Assembly (NCBI RefSeq): GCF_948329515.1
Contig: NZ_CAOJCN010000029.1
Location: 1 to 62,825 of the forward strand
Length of the DNA: 62,825 bases
Direction: 5' to 3'
Origin: Cohnella rhizoplanae
GTDB taxonomy: Bacteria; Bacillota; Bacilli; Paenibacillales; Paenibacillaceae
Shown: positions 1-7,266 of the stretch, piece by piece
Layout: the number at the start of each line of letters is the position of its first letter
Position numbering within the stretch: position 1 is the first letter of the stretch
Notes under the pieces: generated by a model
Databases searched by the model: none
Told to the model about the DNA's origin: nothing
What the model saw: only the letters and a program-made list of their open reading frames with translations
Translations under genes and position numbers: made by a program

Positions 1-2
1 CC

Positions 3-275
3 GTCACAGTCAACGTGGTCGCGGAGGTTGTGCTGACCGGGTCCCGTACATTATCCCAGGTGCAGGCTGACTTTGGGACGGCGTTCAGAGACTACCTGGC
101 CAGCATCGCTTACAAAACCGATGCGAGCGTTAAGGTGGCGCGGGTCGGTTCGGTATTGCTGGACGTGCCCGGTGTAGAGGATTATTCGGAGCTGACGCTC
201 AACGGTGGCACGGGTAACGTCGCGGTACCGGCCGGATCCGTTGCAGTCAAAGGGGGCGTGACGGTCAGTGAGTGA
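3..275 (+). CDS. Baseplate J family protein, C-terminal end (5' partial)
   Basis: The reading frame is open through the left window edge, so only about 90 C-terminal residues are present. They carry the usual closing pattern of Mu gp47/PBSX XkdT baseplate wedge proteins: a strand with alternating V and T, then ARVG..LLDV.GVEDY..L.LNGGT.N. Baseplate J joins the tail tube end to the wedge that holds the fibres. A GTG at 15 exists but is inside the domain and is not the true start. The stop overlaps the GTG of the next gene by 8 nt, which indicates translational coupling. Confidence 0.85.
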   Translation, partial: VTVNVVAEVVLTGSRTLSQVQADFGTAFRDYLASIAYKTDASVKVARVGSVLLDVPGVEDYSELTLNGGTGNVAVPAGSVAVKGGVTVSE

Positions 276-834
276 TTTTCCGATTACTTCGCCCGCCGGC
301 GCAGAGATGCTCAAGGATCTGCCAGGCTACTATGCGCCGATTCTCGAAATGCGCGTCTTGCTGCAGGCGAGTGGCGAGCAATTCGACCAGCTACAAGCGG
401 ATATCACCGATCAGCTCGCGCAGCGATTCGTCAGCATGGCCACATGGGATCTTGACGCGTGGGAAACTGAGCTTGGCATCGAATCGGCAGCAGGCCAACC
501 TATCGAGCAGCGCCGAGCGGTCATCCGCTCTAAATTGCGCGGCTTCGGAAAGTTCAGCGGTCAGCTGCTGCAGAGTGTCGCGCAGGCGTACGACAATGGC
601 GAGATCGACGTAGCGTTCGATGCGCCGAGCAGTACCTTTACGATTCGATTTGTCAGCACGGTCGGCATGCCGCCGAACATCGACAACCTCATGTCTGCGA
701 TCGCCGAGATTGTACCGGCTCATTTGCTCGTGGAATTTGAATACAGGTATCTATCGATCGGCGAAGTAGAGCAGCTTGGCTGGCTTGAAATGAATGCGCA
801 CGACTTGGGCGACTTCGCCCCATTCTTGGACTAA
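268..834 (+). CDS. YmfQ/XkdU-like phage tail protein (DUF2313)
   Basis: This 188-residue protein matches the size and layout of the YmfQ family (Mu gp48, PBSX XkdU), a baseplate component that always follows baseplate J. Early in the protein there is a Y.API.E.R.LL.A.G.E...L motif, then a helical block with WDLDAWE.ELGI and an RR..I.SKLRG.G motif near residues 75-90. The second half is a predicted mixed domain (TIRFVSTVGMP, IVPAHL). It starts at a GTG overlapping the previous stop, and it ends 11 nt before the fibre gene. Confidence 0.85.
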   Translation: MSDFPITSPAGAEMLKDLPGYYAPILEMRVLLQASGEQFDQLQADITDQLAQRFVSMATWDLDAWETELGIESAAGQPIEQRRAVIRSKLRGFGKFSGQLLQSVAQAYDNGEIDVAFDAPSSTFTIRFVSTVGMPPNIDNLMSAIAEIVPAHLLVEFEYRYLSIGEVEQLGWLEMNAHDLGDFAPFLD

Positions 835-845
835 GGAGGGACAAC

Positions 846-3308
846 ATGCCGATCTATACGCCATTGCTCAATCTACTCAAGAAAGTGGCTGGTATCGATC
901 CACCTACGGATAAGTTTAACATCCAGACCATGATGAATGACAACTGGGACAAGATTGATGCGGCCATGGCCATGCAGGCAGTGGATGGAAATGTGCGTGT
1001 TGCGACTACAGCAAATATATCCTTAACCGGATTGCAGACGGTTGATGGTGTAGTGCTTGTGGCAGGCGACCGCGTGCTCGTGAAGAATCAGACGACCGGC
1101 AGCCAAAACGGCATTTATCTCGCCGCATCCGGCGCATGGACTCGCTCCGCAGACGCAGATACCACTGCCAAGATGGCGGCGGGCATCAGTGTCTATGTCC
1201 GAGCCGGGACGGTAAACGCTGGGAAGACATTTGCCATGAGCAATGCCTCTGTCGTGATGCTGGGGACGACGGCAATAACATTCGCTGAGATAACCGCTGG
1301 GTACCTGGACCAGTCGGTCAAGACGACCTCCAGCCCGACGTTCGCGGGCGGCACGTTCACGGGGACGGTAACGGCGGCCCGGATTGTATCCACGCAGTCG
1401 TCAGGTACCGCGCCCTTTACGGTCACATCCACGACGAAAGTCACAAACCTGAACGCTGACCTGCTGGATGATATGAACGCCTCTGGAAGCGTCGCCGCAA
1501 ACACGATAGCCGCCCGCGACGGATCGGGCGATCTAAGCGCCGCCACGTTTAAGTCTACGACGACAGGAGCGGCACCGCTCATTGTTACGTCTAATATCGT
1601 CGTCCCTAACCTGAACACTGACCTGTTAGACGGGAGGCACGCTTCAGGGTTTTATCAATATGAACCAACCGTCATAACAGATGCCAACGCACTAACTGTT
1701 AGTGGCGTTTACATCGTCGGGTCCGAGTTTACAGGAAGTCCGTTTACCGGATTGACTGGGGCGAATCAAGGATATTTAGAACATTTTGCGTGGGGTTCCA
1801 ATGCGAACTATAGCATGCAAAGACATACCCCTATTAACGCCTCAATTGCCCAGCGCTATCGAATTAAGGATAACGGAACCTGGGGAGCATGGAGAACAGT
1901 TTTGGATGACTCCGCAACGTCTTTTATGTTCACCAAAACTAACGGACCTGTCTACATTGGAACGGGAACGAGCGGCTCTATTGTGTTCAACGTGAACGGG
2001 GACGTCAACGACATCACTAAATCCCCACTCTTCATGTCACCTAATTACTCTGTGACAATGAAGAATGTCACAATCGACCGAGGCGCAACGAATTCCCCAG
2101 CCCTTCAACTGACGTCCAGCAGCGGCGGCTGGGGGTCGGGCATGTACTTCGTAAATACCAACCCGACGGGCAAGACCTACGGCATCTATTCGGGGTCCGA
2201 CGGTCAATTCCATATCGGATTAACGAATAGCGATGTCCTAACCATGAATTCGGACTTAACCGCAGCGTTCGCGTCCACGCTTACAGCGAAGCGCCTCGAC
2301 GCCGTGAACACGTCGGCAACCCTATCCGTGCTATCCCGTACCGATTCGGCAACCAATGCCTCGACTGAGTACAGGACGACGGCGGGGAGCGTGTACGCGG
2401 GGAACGCAGACGGTACGAACTTCGGTATTTCCTCTGACGCGAATTTGAGCGTAGCGAAGTTCAAGGTCGATAAAACGACGGGCAAGGTACAGGCGCCGCA
2501 GTACACGGACGGCAATGCCTTCAGCAAGAACGTCGGATCATTTAATACGGCGGCGTCTACAGCGAATCAAAAGATTGACCTGTATTGGACGGGCGGCTTT
2601 GTCGGGTATCTTGACGTTACGGTACTTGGCGGCTGGAACAACGCTAACAATACGGGAGCCATTACCAAACGCTTCGGTATAGTGCTTTCCGGCGCGGGAA
2701 CTATTAGTGCCCAAGAAACACGGTACACGGAAGCTATCGGCGCAATCAAAAACAGGGTCGCAATAACTGACGTCGTCTGGGATGCTACGAATAGCCGTTG
2801 GAAGATACAGATTTCTGTTCAAGCGACGTCGAACGGCGTCGAGACTTTCCGTGTGCTTATATCTGGGGCGGCGCAGGACAATACACCTGGACCGACGAAT
2901 TTGCTTGCCGCAGCTTTAGGTACTGTATACACGACGGATACTTCAGTCCTCGCCCTCCCGCGCGTCACGTCGCCCGATCTGGTCGGACGAATGTCCAACG
3001 GAGAATTCCCGATTGGGACGACGAATACGACAATCCTGACAAGACCCACTAACGGCGGTAACTATATGGTCGGGGTTTACCTGCGCGTGTTAATCGCCGC
3101 GACTAACGTCACGGTCCAAGTCTGGCATCGAGATAGTGGGGGATCGCAGACGCTAACCATCGTCAACAATCAAAATATGGCGGTAGGTAGTTATTCCCTG
3201 CCGTTGACTATGGTCAATACGAATGGCGGGGCTGATAATTTATCGGTCGTTGTAAGTGCGAGTACAGCGAATCGCGTATTCGCTTCCTCGTCGATTCTGG
3301 AGGTGTAA
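846..3308 (+). CDS. Phage tail fibre protein (820 aa)
   Basis: This is the largest protein of the tail module and sits in the XkdV position. The N-terminal 130 residues hold a known fibre domain with VDGNVRVATTANISL, DRVLVKNQTTG..NGIY and AGKTF.MSNASV. Low-complexity Ser/Thr-rich repeats follow, including two copies of a TSTT...NLNADLLD/NLNTDLLDG unit near residues 195-265. A pyocin-knob-like segment (around 270-360, ending YRIKDNGTWGAWR) comes next, then beta-rich sequence to the C-terminus. The knob and the distal part probably contact the cell surface. The start is ATG with an AAGGAGGGA site 5 nt upstream. Receptor specificity cannot be read from the sequence. Confidence 0.85.
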   Translation: MPIYTPLLNLLKKVAGIDPPTDKFNIQTMMNDNWDKIDAAMAMQAVDGNVRVATTANISLTGLQTVDGVVLVAGDRVLVKNQTTGSQNGIYLAASGAWTRSADADTTAKMAAGISVYVRAGTVNAGKTFAMSNASVVMLGTTAITFAEITAGYLDQSVKTTSSPTFAGGTFTGTVTAARIVSTQSSGTAPFTVTSTTKVTNLNADLLDDMNASGSVAANTIAARDGSGDLSAATFKSTTTGAAPLIVTSNIVVPNLNTDLLDGRHASGFYQYEPTVITDANALTVSGVYIVGSEFTGSPFTGLTGANQGYLEHFAWGSNANYSMQRHTPINASIAQRYRIKDNGTWGAWRTVLDDSATSFMFTKTNGPVYIGTGTSGSIVFNVNGDVNDITKSPLFMSPNYSVTMKNVTIDRGATNSPALQLTSSSGGWGSGMYFVNTNPTGKTYGIYSGSDGQFHIGLTNSDVLTMNSDLTAAFASTLTAKRLDAVNTSATLSVLSRTDSATNASTEYRTTAGSVYAGNADGTNFGISSDANLSVAKFKVDKTTGKVQAPQYTDGNAFSKNVGSFNTAASTANQKIDLYWTGGFVGYLDVTVLGGWNNANNTGAITKRFGIVLSGAGTISAQETRYTEAIGAIKNRVAITDVVWDATNSRWKIQISVQATSNGVETFRVLISGAAQDNTPGPTNLLAAALGTVYTTDTSVLALPRVTSPDLVGRMSNGEFPIGTTNTTILTRPTNGGNYMVGVYLRVLIAATNVTVQVWHRDSGGSQTLTIVNNQNMAVGSYSLPLTMVNTNGGADNLSVVVSASTANRVFASSSILEV

Positions 3309-3311
3309 TCC

Positions 3312-4160
3312 ATGAGTCAAATATTCATACCAGGTACCGCCGCACCGTCTGACGTTGCAGACTCCAAGACGTTCAGCGCGGGGACCAGTTACCAGGCCGC
3401 GGGGACCCTTCCCGATCGGAGGGGAAACCCTGCTGCGGGAACTTACTCGACCGCAGTTTCAGCCAAGGCGGACGGGGGCGGTAGTATCGTCTTGGAGCCG
3501 ACGCTAGGGGTATACGGACCAGGTAAAAACACAAACGGATTCGGGTCGATAATTGCGACCGACCCGAACTTCGTAAAAGAAAACTGGCCGACGGACAGAA
3601 CGATATTCGGGATTCAGGGGACGATGCCCACGCACTTAGGGGACCACGTGAATAGACAAGAGGTCGCTTACTGGGCAGCTGGGACGAACGGCGTAACAAA
3701 CCCGAGAGTCTTTTTCCGTCCGCCGCCGGGTTATTATGACGGGAATGGATGGATATACGACGAGCCTCTTGATCTAAGACCACAAAATCTGCTAGCTGGT
3801 AAAAATCTTTTCGGGATGGTAGGAACAGCGCGCGGCCTTGAATCTGCGTTCGGGAACGGTACGTTGGGGGCGGGAGGTGCAATAAGCGCAAGCGGACTAG
3901 CTTTTCAGCCAAAAGCAATTGTAGTTTACACCGCCCCTATGGTCGGTAATGATTTTTACTATATCTCTAAATCCTACTTCGCCGCGTTCGGTCCCACGCA
4001 GTATTACACGATTACACGACGCGATATATACCAGGGCGGAACGCAGACAACGGTCGCGGATACAGGGACATGGTCTGTTGGGAGTAATAGTTTCTCGACA
4101 AGTTTCGGCAGCGGATGGGATGGGTTTTCCTTTTCCTGGCGCGCCTTCGGGGGGACCTAA
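3312..4160 (+). CDS. Phage tail-associated protein (fibre accessory)
   Basis: The 282-residue protein begins 4 nt after the fibre stop. It has short repeats typical of phage tail-tip and fibre accessory proteins: ADSKTFSAG...AAGTLPDR near residues 17-36, IFGIQGTMP near 100 and NLFGMVGTARG near 155. The last 100 residues are rich in Gly, Tyr and aromatic residues (ISKSYFAAFGPTQYY, GSGWDGFSFSWRAFGG), as in adhesin-like tips. No catalytic motif is seen. It probably completes the distal fibre with the previous gene; the exact family is not recognised. Confidence 0.6.
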   Translation: MSQIFIPGTAAPSDVADSKTFSAGTSYQAAGTLPDRRGNPAAGTYSTAVSAKADGGGSIVLEPTLGVYGPGKNTNGFGSIIATDPNFVKENWPTDRTIFGIQGTMPTHLGDHVNRQEVAYWAAGTNGVTNPRVFFRPPPGYYDGNGWIYDEPLDLRPQNLLAGKNLFGMVGTARGLESAFGNGTLGAGGAISASGLAFQPKAIVVYTAPMVGNDFYYISKSYFAAFGPTQYYTITRRDIYQGGTQTTVADTGTWSVGSNSFSTSFGSGWDGFSFSWRAFGGT

Positions 4161-4162
4161 AT

Positions 4163-4684
4163 ATGGAATTAGGACGAAGAATATACTATGACAAGGCGAC
4201 GGGGAACGTCGTCCAGGACACGGGCGAACGGGCGGGCAGCGTCGTCGAGACGACCGTCGAGCAGGACTTCGAATCCTATCAGGCGCTGAAGGAACGCGAC
4301 CCGGAAACCGTCGGGGTCCTTCAGCTGGAGTACGGGCAGTACGCCGAAGACTTCATGACCGCGACCGGCTACCGCGTCGACGTCGAGGCTGAAGAACCGC
4401 AGCTGCTCTTTACGTACCCCGACCCGGAGAACCCGCAGGAGCCACCCGTCTATCAGCTGCCGCTGACTGCCCAGGTCGCCGCGCTGCAGGCTGAGAGCGT
4501 GCAAACCATGCTCGCGGTCGCCGAGGTATACGAGACAGCCACGGCCGCCAACACGGCGCGCGAGGAAGAGGCGGTCAATACGATGCTCGGCCTCGCCGAG
4601 GCGTACGACACTATCATGCAACAGCAGGTCGTAATCGACGAGCTGAGGGCCCGGGTCGCCGCTCTCGAGGGAGGTGAGAGCTAA
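4163..4684 (+). CDS. XkdW-like tail protein with C-terminal coiled coil
   Basis: The gene is in the XkdW position, just before XkdX. The ATG at 4163 is preferred over an upstream ATG at 4115 because it follows the previous stop by 2 nt and has a GGGGGGA site 7-8 nt upstream. The product is 173 residues. It opens with RIYYDKATGNVV.DTGE, common in siphophage and myophage tail accessory proteins. An acidic middle follows (YPDPENPQEPP) and then a helical C-terminus (about 115-170) with two imperfect repeats, TMLAVAEVYET and TMLGLAEAYDT, and a coiled coil. It may be a fibre chaperone or assembly protein. Confidence 0.6.
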   Translation: MELGRRIYYDKATGNVVQDTGERAGSVVETTVEQDFESYQALKERDPETVGVLQLEYGQYAEDFMTATGYRVDVEAEEPQLLFTYPDPENPQEPPVYQLPLTAQVAALQAESVQTMLAVAEVYETATAANTAREEEAVNTMLGLAEAYDTIMQQQVVIDELRARVAALEGGES

Positions 4685-4685
4685 T

Positions 4686-4793
4686 ATGGCCCAAGTATAC
4701 GCCAATCTGATCAGACGCGGTCTGAAGACGATCGACGATGTGCCCGAGAACAAGCGGGCAGAAGTTCAAGCCATCCTGGTTGCCGATGCTTAA
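4686..4793 (+). CDS. XkdX family small phage protein (35 aa)
   Basis: This 35-residue reading frame (ATG at 4686, stop TAA at 4791) lies 1 nt after the previous gene, with GGGAGGTGAGAG as its ribosome site. It has the XkdX pattern: a short N-terminal segment with VYANLIRRGLKTIDDVP, then a helix. XkdX proteins are conserved, functionally unassigned partners of XkdW in PBSX-like tails. The next small gene shares the same N-terminal pattern. It is small enough to be missed by routine gene calling. Confidence 0.7.
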   Translation: MAQVYANLIRRGLKTIDDVPENKRAEVQAILVADA

Positions 4794-4848
4794 GCGGCTG
4801 ATAGGGCGGCTTTTATTTTTAATCCAAATAACGAAAGGGATGGTAGAC

Positions 4849-4998
4849 ATGGCAGTCGTATACGCAACGCTCATTATCAAGGGAGTATACACCTTCGACC
4901 GGGTACCGGTAGCGCAGCAACAAAAGGTTCGGGAGTATTTGGCCGCGATGGATCTGGATATCGACGGCACGCCGCTGCCGGATCCAGTAGGAGAGTAA
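4849..4998 (+). CDS. CD1375/XkdX-like small phage protein (49 aa)
   Basis: The frame is open further upstream, but the ATG at 4849 has an AAAGGGA site 8 nt before it and gives a protein starting MAVVYATLIIKG. This fits small CD1375-like proteins found next to holin genes in Clostridium and Paenibacillus phages. The N-terminus aligns with the 35-residue gene at 4686 (MA-x-VYA-x-LI, then G-x2-T-x-D-x-VP). The rest is an amphipathic helix (QQQKVREYLAAMDLDID). The function is unknown in all members. Confidence 0.65.
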   Translation: MAVVYATLIIKGVYTFDRVPVAQQQKVREYLAAMDLDIDGTPLPDPVGE

Positions 4999-5004
4999 GG
5001 CGAC

Positions 5005-5026
5005 GGGCTCCGCTTCGGCGGGGCTC
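5005..5026 (+). other. UUCG-capped RNA hairpin between tail and lysis genes
   Basis: Nine base pairs (two of them G-U) are closed by a TTCG loop, in the gap between 4998 and 5054. No T-run follows, so it is not a good intrinsic terminator. It may be a processing or mRNA-stability element separating tail from lysis genes. Confidence 0.35.
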
Positions 5027-5053
5027 AATATATGACGGAGGCGGTGCGCAGCA

Positions 5054-5329
5054 ATGAACCAAGAGATCGACCAAGTCGCCCAGCTTGCGCAGCTGGCCGA
5101 GAAGTACGGCGTCGCCCTGATCTTCGCGCTGATTTTCCTGGTGACGATGCTGTATGTCGTGCGCATGGTCGTGACCGGCAAGCTCGTACCGCGGGCGCTC
5201 TTCGATAAGGTCGAGCAGGACCGCGACGAGCTGCTGACGGCATTGATCGAGCAAAAAGATACGTATCGTTCTATCGCGGGCGTGGTAAGTAACTTGAAGA
5301 AGGATGATCCAGACGGAAGGAGCGGATGA
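5054..5329 (+). CDS. Small phage membrane protein with coiled-coil tail, lysis module
   Basis: The 91-residue protein has one clear membrane segment (about 21-41, VALIFALIFLVTMLYVVRMVV) preceded by a short amphipathic N-terminus. A charged helix follows (KVEQDRDELLTALIEQKDTYRSI). This layout resembles small accessory membrane proteins next to holins (BhlA or XhlA types have a similar size). Membrane localisation is seen directly; a holin, antiholin or scaffold role is inference from position. The ribosome site is GGAGGCG, 8 nt before ATG. Confidence 0.55.
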   Translation: MNQEIDQVAQLAQLAEKYGVALIFALIFLVTMLYVVRMVVTGKLVPRALFDKVEQDRDELLTALIEQKDTYRSIAGVVSNLKKDDPDGRSG

Positions 5330-5333
5330 CCGC

Positions 5334-5513
5334 ATGCTGAAATGGCTGATGCGGCTCTCCCCCTGGTATCGGGACAAGCAATCAGAGCTGAAGCGCGCCT
5401 CGCTTAAGACGAAGAGCGCGATCATCCAATATCGAACCGCGTCCCGCGAGCTGCAGGAGGAGATCCGGAGCAATAACTTCGCCAAGTACCTTATATACGA
5501 AAAAGGGGACTGA
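5334..5513 (+). CDS. Hypothetical phage protein (59 aa), basic and helical
   Basis: The ATG at 5334 is chosen because GGAAGGAG lies 11 nt upstream and the previous stop ends at 5329; an earlier ATG at 5304 would overlap the neighbour. The product is lysine- and arginine-rich (LKRASLKTKSAII, SRELQEEIRSN) and appears to be almost all helix. No known domain is recognised. It sits between two membrane protein genes of the lysis module with gaps of 4-5 nt, so it is part of that transcript. Confidence 0.5.
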   Translation: MLKWLMRLSPWYRDKQSELKRASLKTKSAIIQYRTASRELQEEIRSNNFAKYLIYEKGD

Positions 5514-5518
5514 TCCTT

Positions 5519-5899
5519 ATGCTGGACTGGATCGATTACGCGCTCCTTGCCGTCTACACGGTGACGGTGGGGTGCGCCACTTATGTTTTGGCTGCTCATC
5601 GCAAGTACTTCCATGAGCGTTTCCGAAAGGGCGTCGTCAGCGCATTTATGCTGTCGATGCTCTTTTTTCTTGCCGCCTACGATTTCAAGATGATTACGGC
5701 CGTGTGGATCCGCGCGAGCGTCGCCTTCGGGTGGCAGACGCCGCGCATGGATGCAGCCCAGCGCCTCACGTGGCTGATCGTAACTGGCGGGACGATGGTC
5801 GGCCTGCTGTTGCTCGCCTACCAGACGTACACGCGCAAATATGACTTGTGGATTCGGCTGCGGCGCCGGGACAGCGAGCGGGAGGATGACGCGGAATGA
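5519..5899 (+). CDS. Phage membrane protein with three predicted TM segments
   Basis: The 126 residues contain three hydrophobic segments (about 6-26, 40-57 and 83-101) separated by short loops, with a strongly charged cytoplasmic tail (RLRRRDSEREDD). It overlaps the next gene by 4 nt (ATGA). Topology and position just before a holin-like gene and a lysozyme suggest a lysis or membrane-accessory role. I do not recognise a family. GGGGAC precedes the ATG. Confidence 0.5.
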   Translation: MLDWIDYALLAVYTVTVGCATYVLAAHRKYFHERFRKGVVSAFMLSMLFFLAAYDFKMITAVWIRASVAFGWQTPRMDAAQRLTWLIVTGGTMVGLLLLAYQTYTRKYDLWIRLRRRDSEREDDAE

Positions 5900-6282
5900 C
5901 AAGCGGCGATGCTCTATTTTCCTGGGACGCTCTCGCCACGCTGGCGGGGGCGTCTTTGCTGACGTCCTTCATCACGCAGTATTTTAAGGGGCTCATGGAT
6001 CGCTGGGCGCCAGGCCTCCCGACGGACGTCTTCGCGGTGCTGATTGCCTGGGCGGTGCTGTCGGTGGCGCAGATCGCGGCGGGGGCGCCGGCAGCCGACT
6101 GGCGTCTGTACATCCTTGCATTCGCGAATGCGTTCCTGGTGGCGGCCGCGGCTGGCCAGATGCACAACAAGGCGCTCAACCCGCCCGGGACGACGAAAAC
6201 GACGACAAAGACCCAGGCCGTCACGACGACGGAGACGGTATCCAAGGAGGAAGCGATCGATGCAAAAACGGAACAGCAATAA
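5896..6282 (+). CDS. Putative phage holin-like membrane protein
   Basis: The 128-residue protein has an N-terminal amphipathic stretch, membrane segments at about 38-62 and 69-89, and a long polar C-terminal tail rich in Thr and Lys (KTTTKTQAVTTTETVSKEEA). This fits holin-like proteins encoded directly before GH25 endolysins, where the holin opens the membrane for the lysozyme. The ATG overlaps the previous stop by 4 nt, and the 3' end overlaps the lysozyme start by 23 nt. The lysozyme's AAGGAGG site lies inside this gene. Confidence 0.6.
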   Translation: MTSGDALFSWDALATLAGASLLTSFITQYFKGLMDRWAPGLPTDVFAVLIAWAVLSVAQIAAGAPAADWRLYILAFANAFLVAAAAGQMHNKALNPPGTTKTTTKTQAVTTTETVSKEEAIDAKTEQQ

Positions 6283-7231
6283 CGCCGAGGGGATCGACGT
6301 CAGCCATCATAATGGAAAGGTTGACTGGGACAAGGTGGCCGCCGACGGAATCTCCTTCGTGTTTCTCAAGGCATCTCAGGGCAAGTCCTTCCGCGACGAC
6401 ACGTTCCCGGGCCACGTTAAGGCGGCGCGGGACGCGGGACTGCTGGTCGGCGCCTACCATTTCGTCGACGCGAAGACGGAAGCGGAAGCCAAGAGGGAGG
6501 CGGCCAACTTCGCAGGCGCGATCGCGGCTGCGGGCGGGGGGCAGCTGCTCGACCTGCCGCCGGTTATGGACTACGAGAATAACCCGGGCAACTTGTCCAG
6601 GACGCAGATCAACGCGGTTGCCATGACATTTCTTGGCGAGCTCGAGAGGCTGACCGGCCGGCGCCCGCTGGTCTATACCGGCAATACATTCGGCTTTAAC
6701 TTCGGGCCATTGTTGTCCGGCTATCCACTCTGGATCGCCAGGTACAGCGCGTCCATTCCGCCCGACAACAACCAGGCTTGGCGCGAGTGGGCGTTCTGGC
6801 AGTACAGCGACGGCAGAGCGGGCGGCATGCGGCCGAGCGGCAGCCGGAAGGTGGCGGGCCTGGCGGGCGCCGTGGACCTGAACGTCTACGCGGGAACGGT
6901 GGAGGAGCTGCGGGCGGCGTACGGGCCAAAGACGGAGCCGAAGCCCGATGGCAAGGATACGATCAAAGTCGTCGTCAACGACAAGCTGGCAGCGTATGGG
7001 CGGCTGATTGACGGCCACGTGTACCTCCAGCTCCGGAAGCTCGGAGAGGCGCTGGGTAAGGAGATCCGCTGGGACAACGACAAAAGGCTTCCGTATATGG
7101 ATGGCAAAGCCGTTTATACGTTCCTGCTGATCGACAACGTCGCGTTCGTCAGCGTGCGGGCAGCGGCTGACGTGCTTGGGGCGATGATGTCCTGGGACAA
7201 TGAAGCGAAAAAGGTTTATCTGTATAAATAA
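6260..7231 (+). CDS. GH25 lysozyme (endolysin) with C-terminal stalk-like domain
   Basis: The ATG at 6260 has AAGGAGG 9 nt upstream and gives 323 residues. Residues 9-200 form a GH25 muramidase: D13 in GIDVSHHNG, the catalytic D104-Y-E106 motif in PVMDYEN, FWQYSDGR near 174 and a closing VDLNVY. It hydrolyses the MurNAc-GlcNAc bond of peptidoglycan at lysis. Residues 235-323 form a beta-rich domain like the copper amine oxidase N-terminal 'stalk' domain common in Paenibacillus secreted proteins (VYLQLRKLGEALG, YMDGKAV, VSVRAAADVLG). It probably binds the cell wall. No signal peptide is present, as expected for a holin-dependent endolysin. Confidence 0.92.
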   Translation: MQKRNSNNAEGIDVSHHNGKVDWDKVAADGISFVFLKASQGKSFRDDTFPGHVKAARDAGLLVGAYHFVDAKTEAEAKREAANFAGAIAAAGGGQLLDLPPVMDYENNPGNLSRTQINAVAMTFLGELERLTGRRPLVYTGNTFGFNFGPLLSGYPLWIARYSASIPPDNNQAWREWAFWQYSDGRAGGMRPSGSRKVAGLAGAVDLNVYAGTVEELRAAYGPKTEPKPDGKDTIKVVVNDKLAAYGRLIDGHVYLQLRKLGEALGKEIRWDNDKRLPYMDGKAVYTFLLIDNVAFVSVRAAADVLGAMMSWDNEAKKVYLYK

Positions 7232-7233
7232 GA

Positions 7234-7261
7234 AGCGCCCGGGCATCCGCTCCCGGGCGCT
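7234..7261. terminator. Bidirectional terminator between lysozyme and OLD-like gene
   Basis: A perfect 10-bp inverted repeat AGCGCCCGGG/CCCGGGCGCT with an 8-nt loop lies between convergent genes. The T-rich flank is better on the minus side (TTCTTATTTATA). Confidence 0.7.
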
Positions 7262-7266
7262 ATCGT

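Noticed and set aside
4796..4830. Terminator after the XkdX gene
   Set aside because: T-rich sequence follows, but the arms around GGCGGC do not pair into a real stem.
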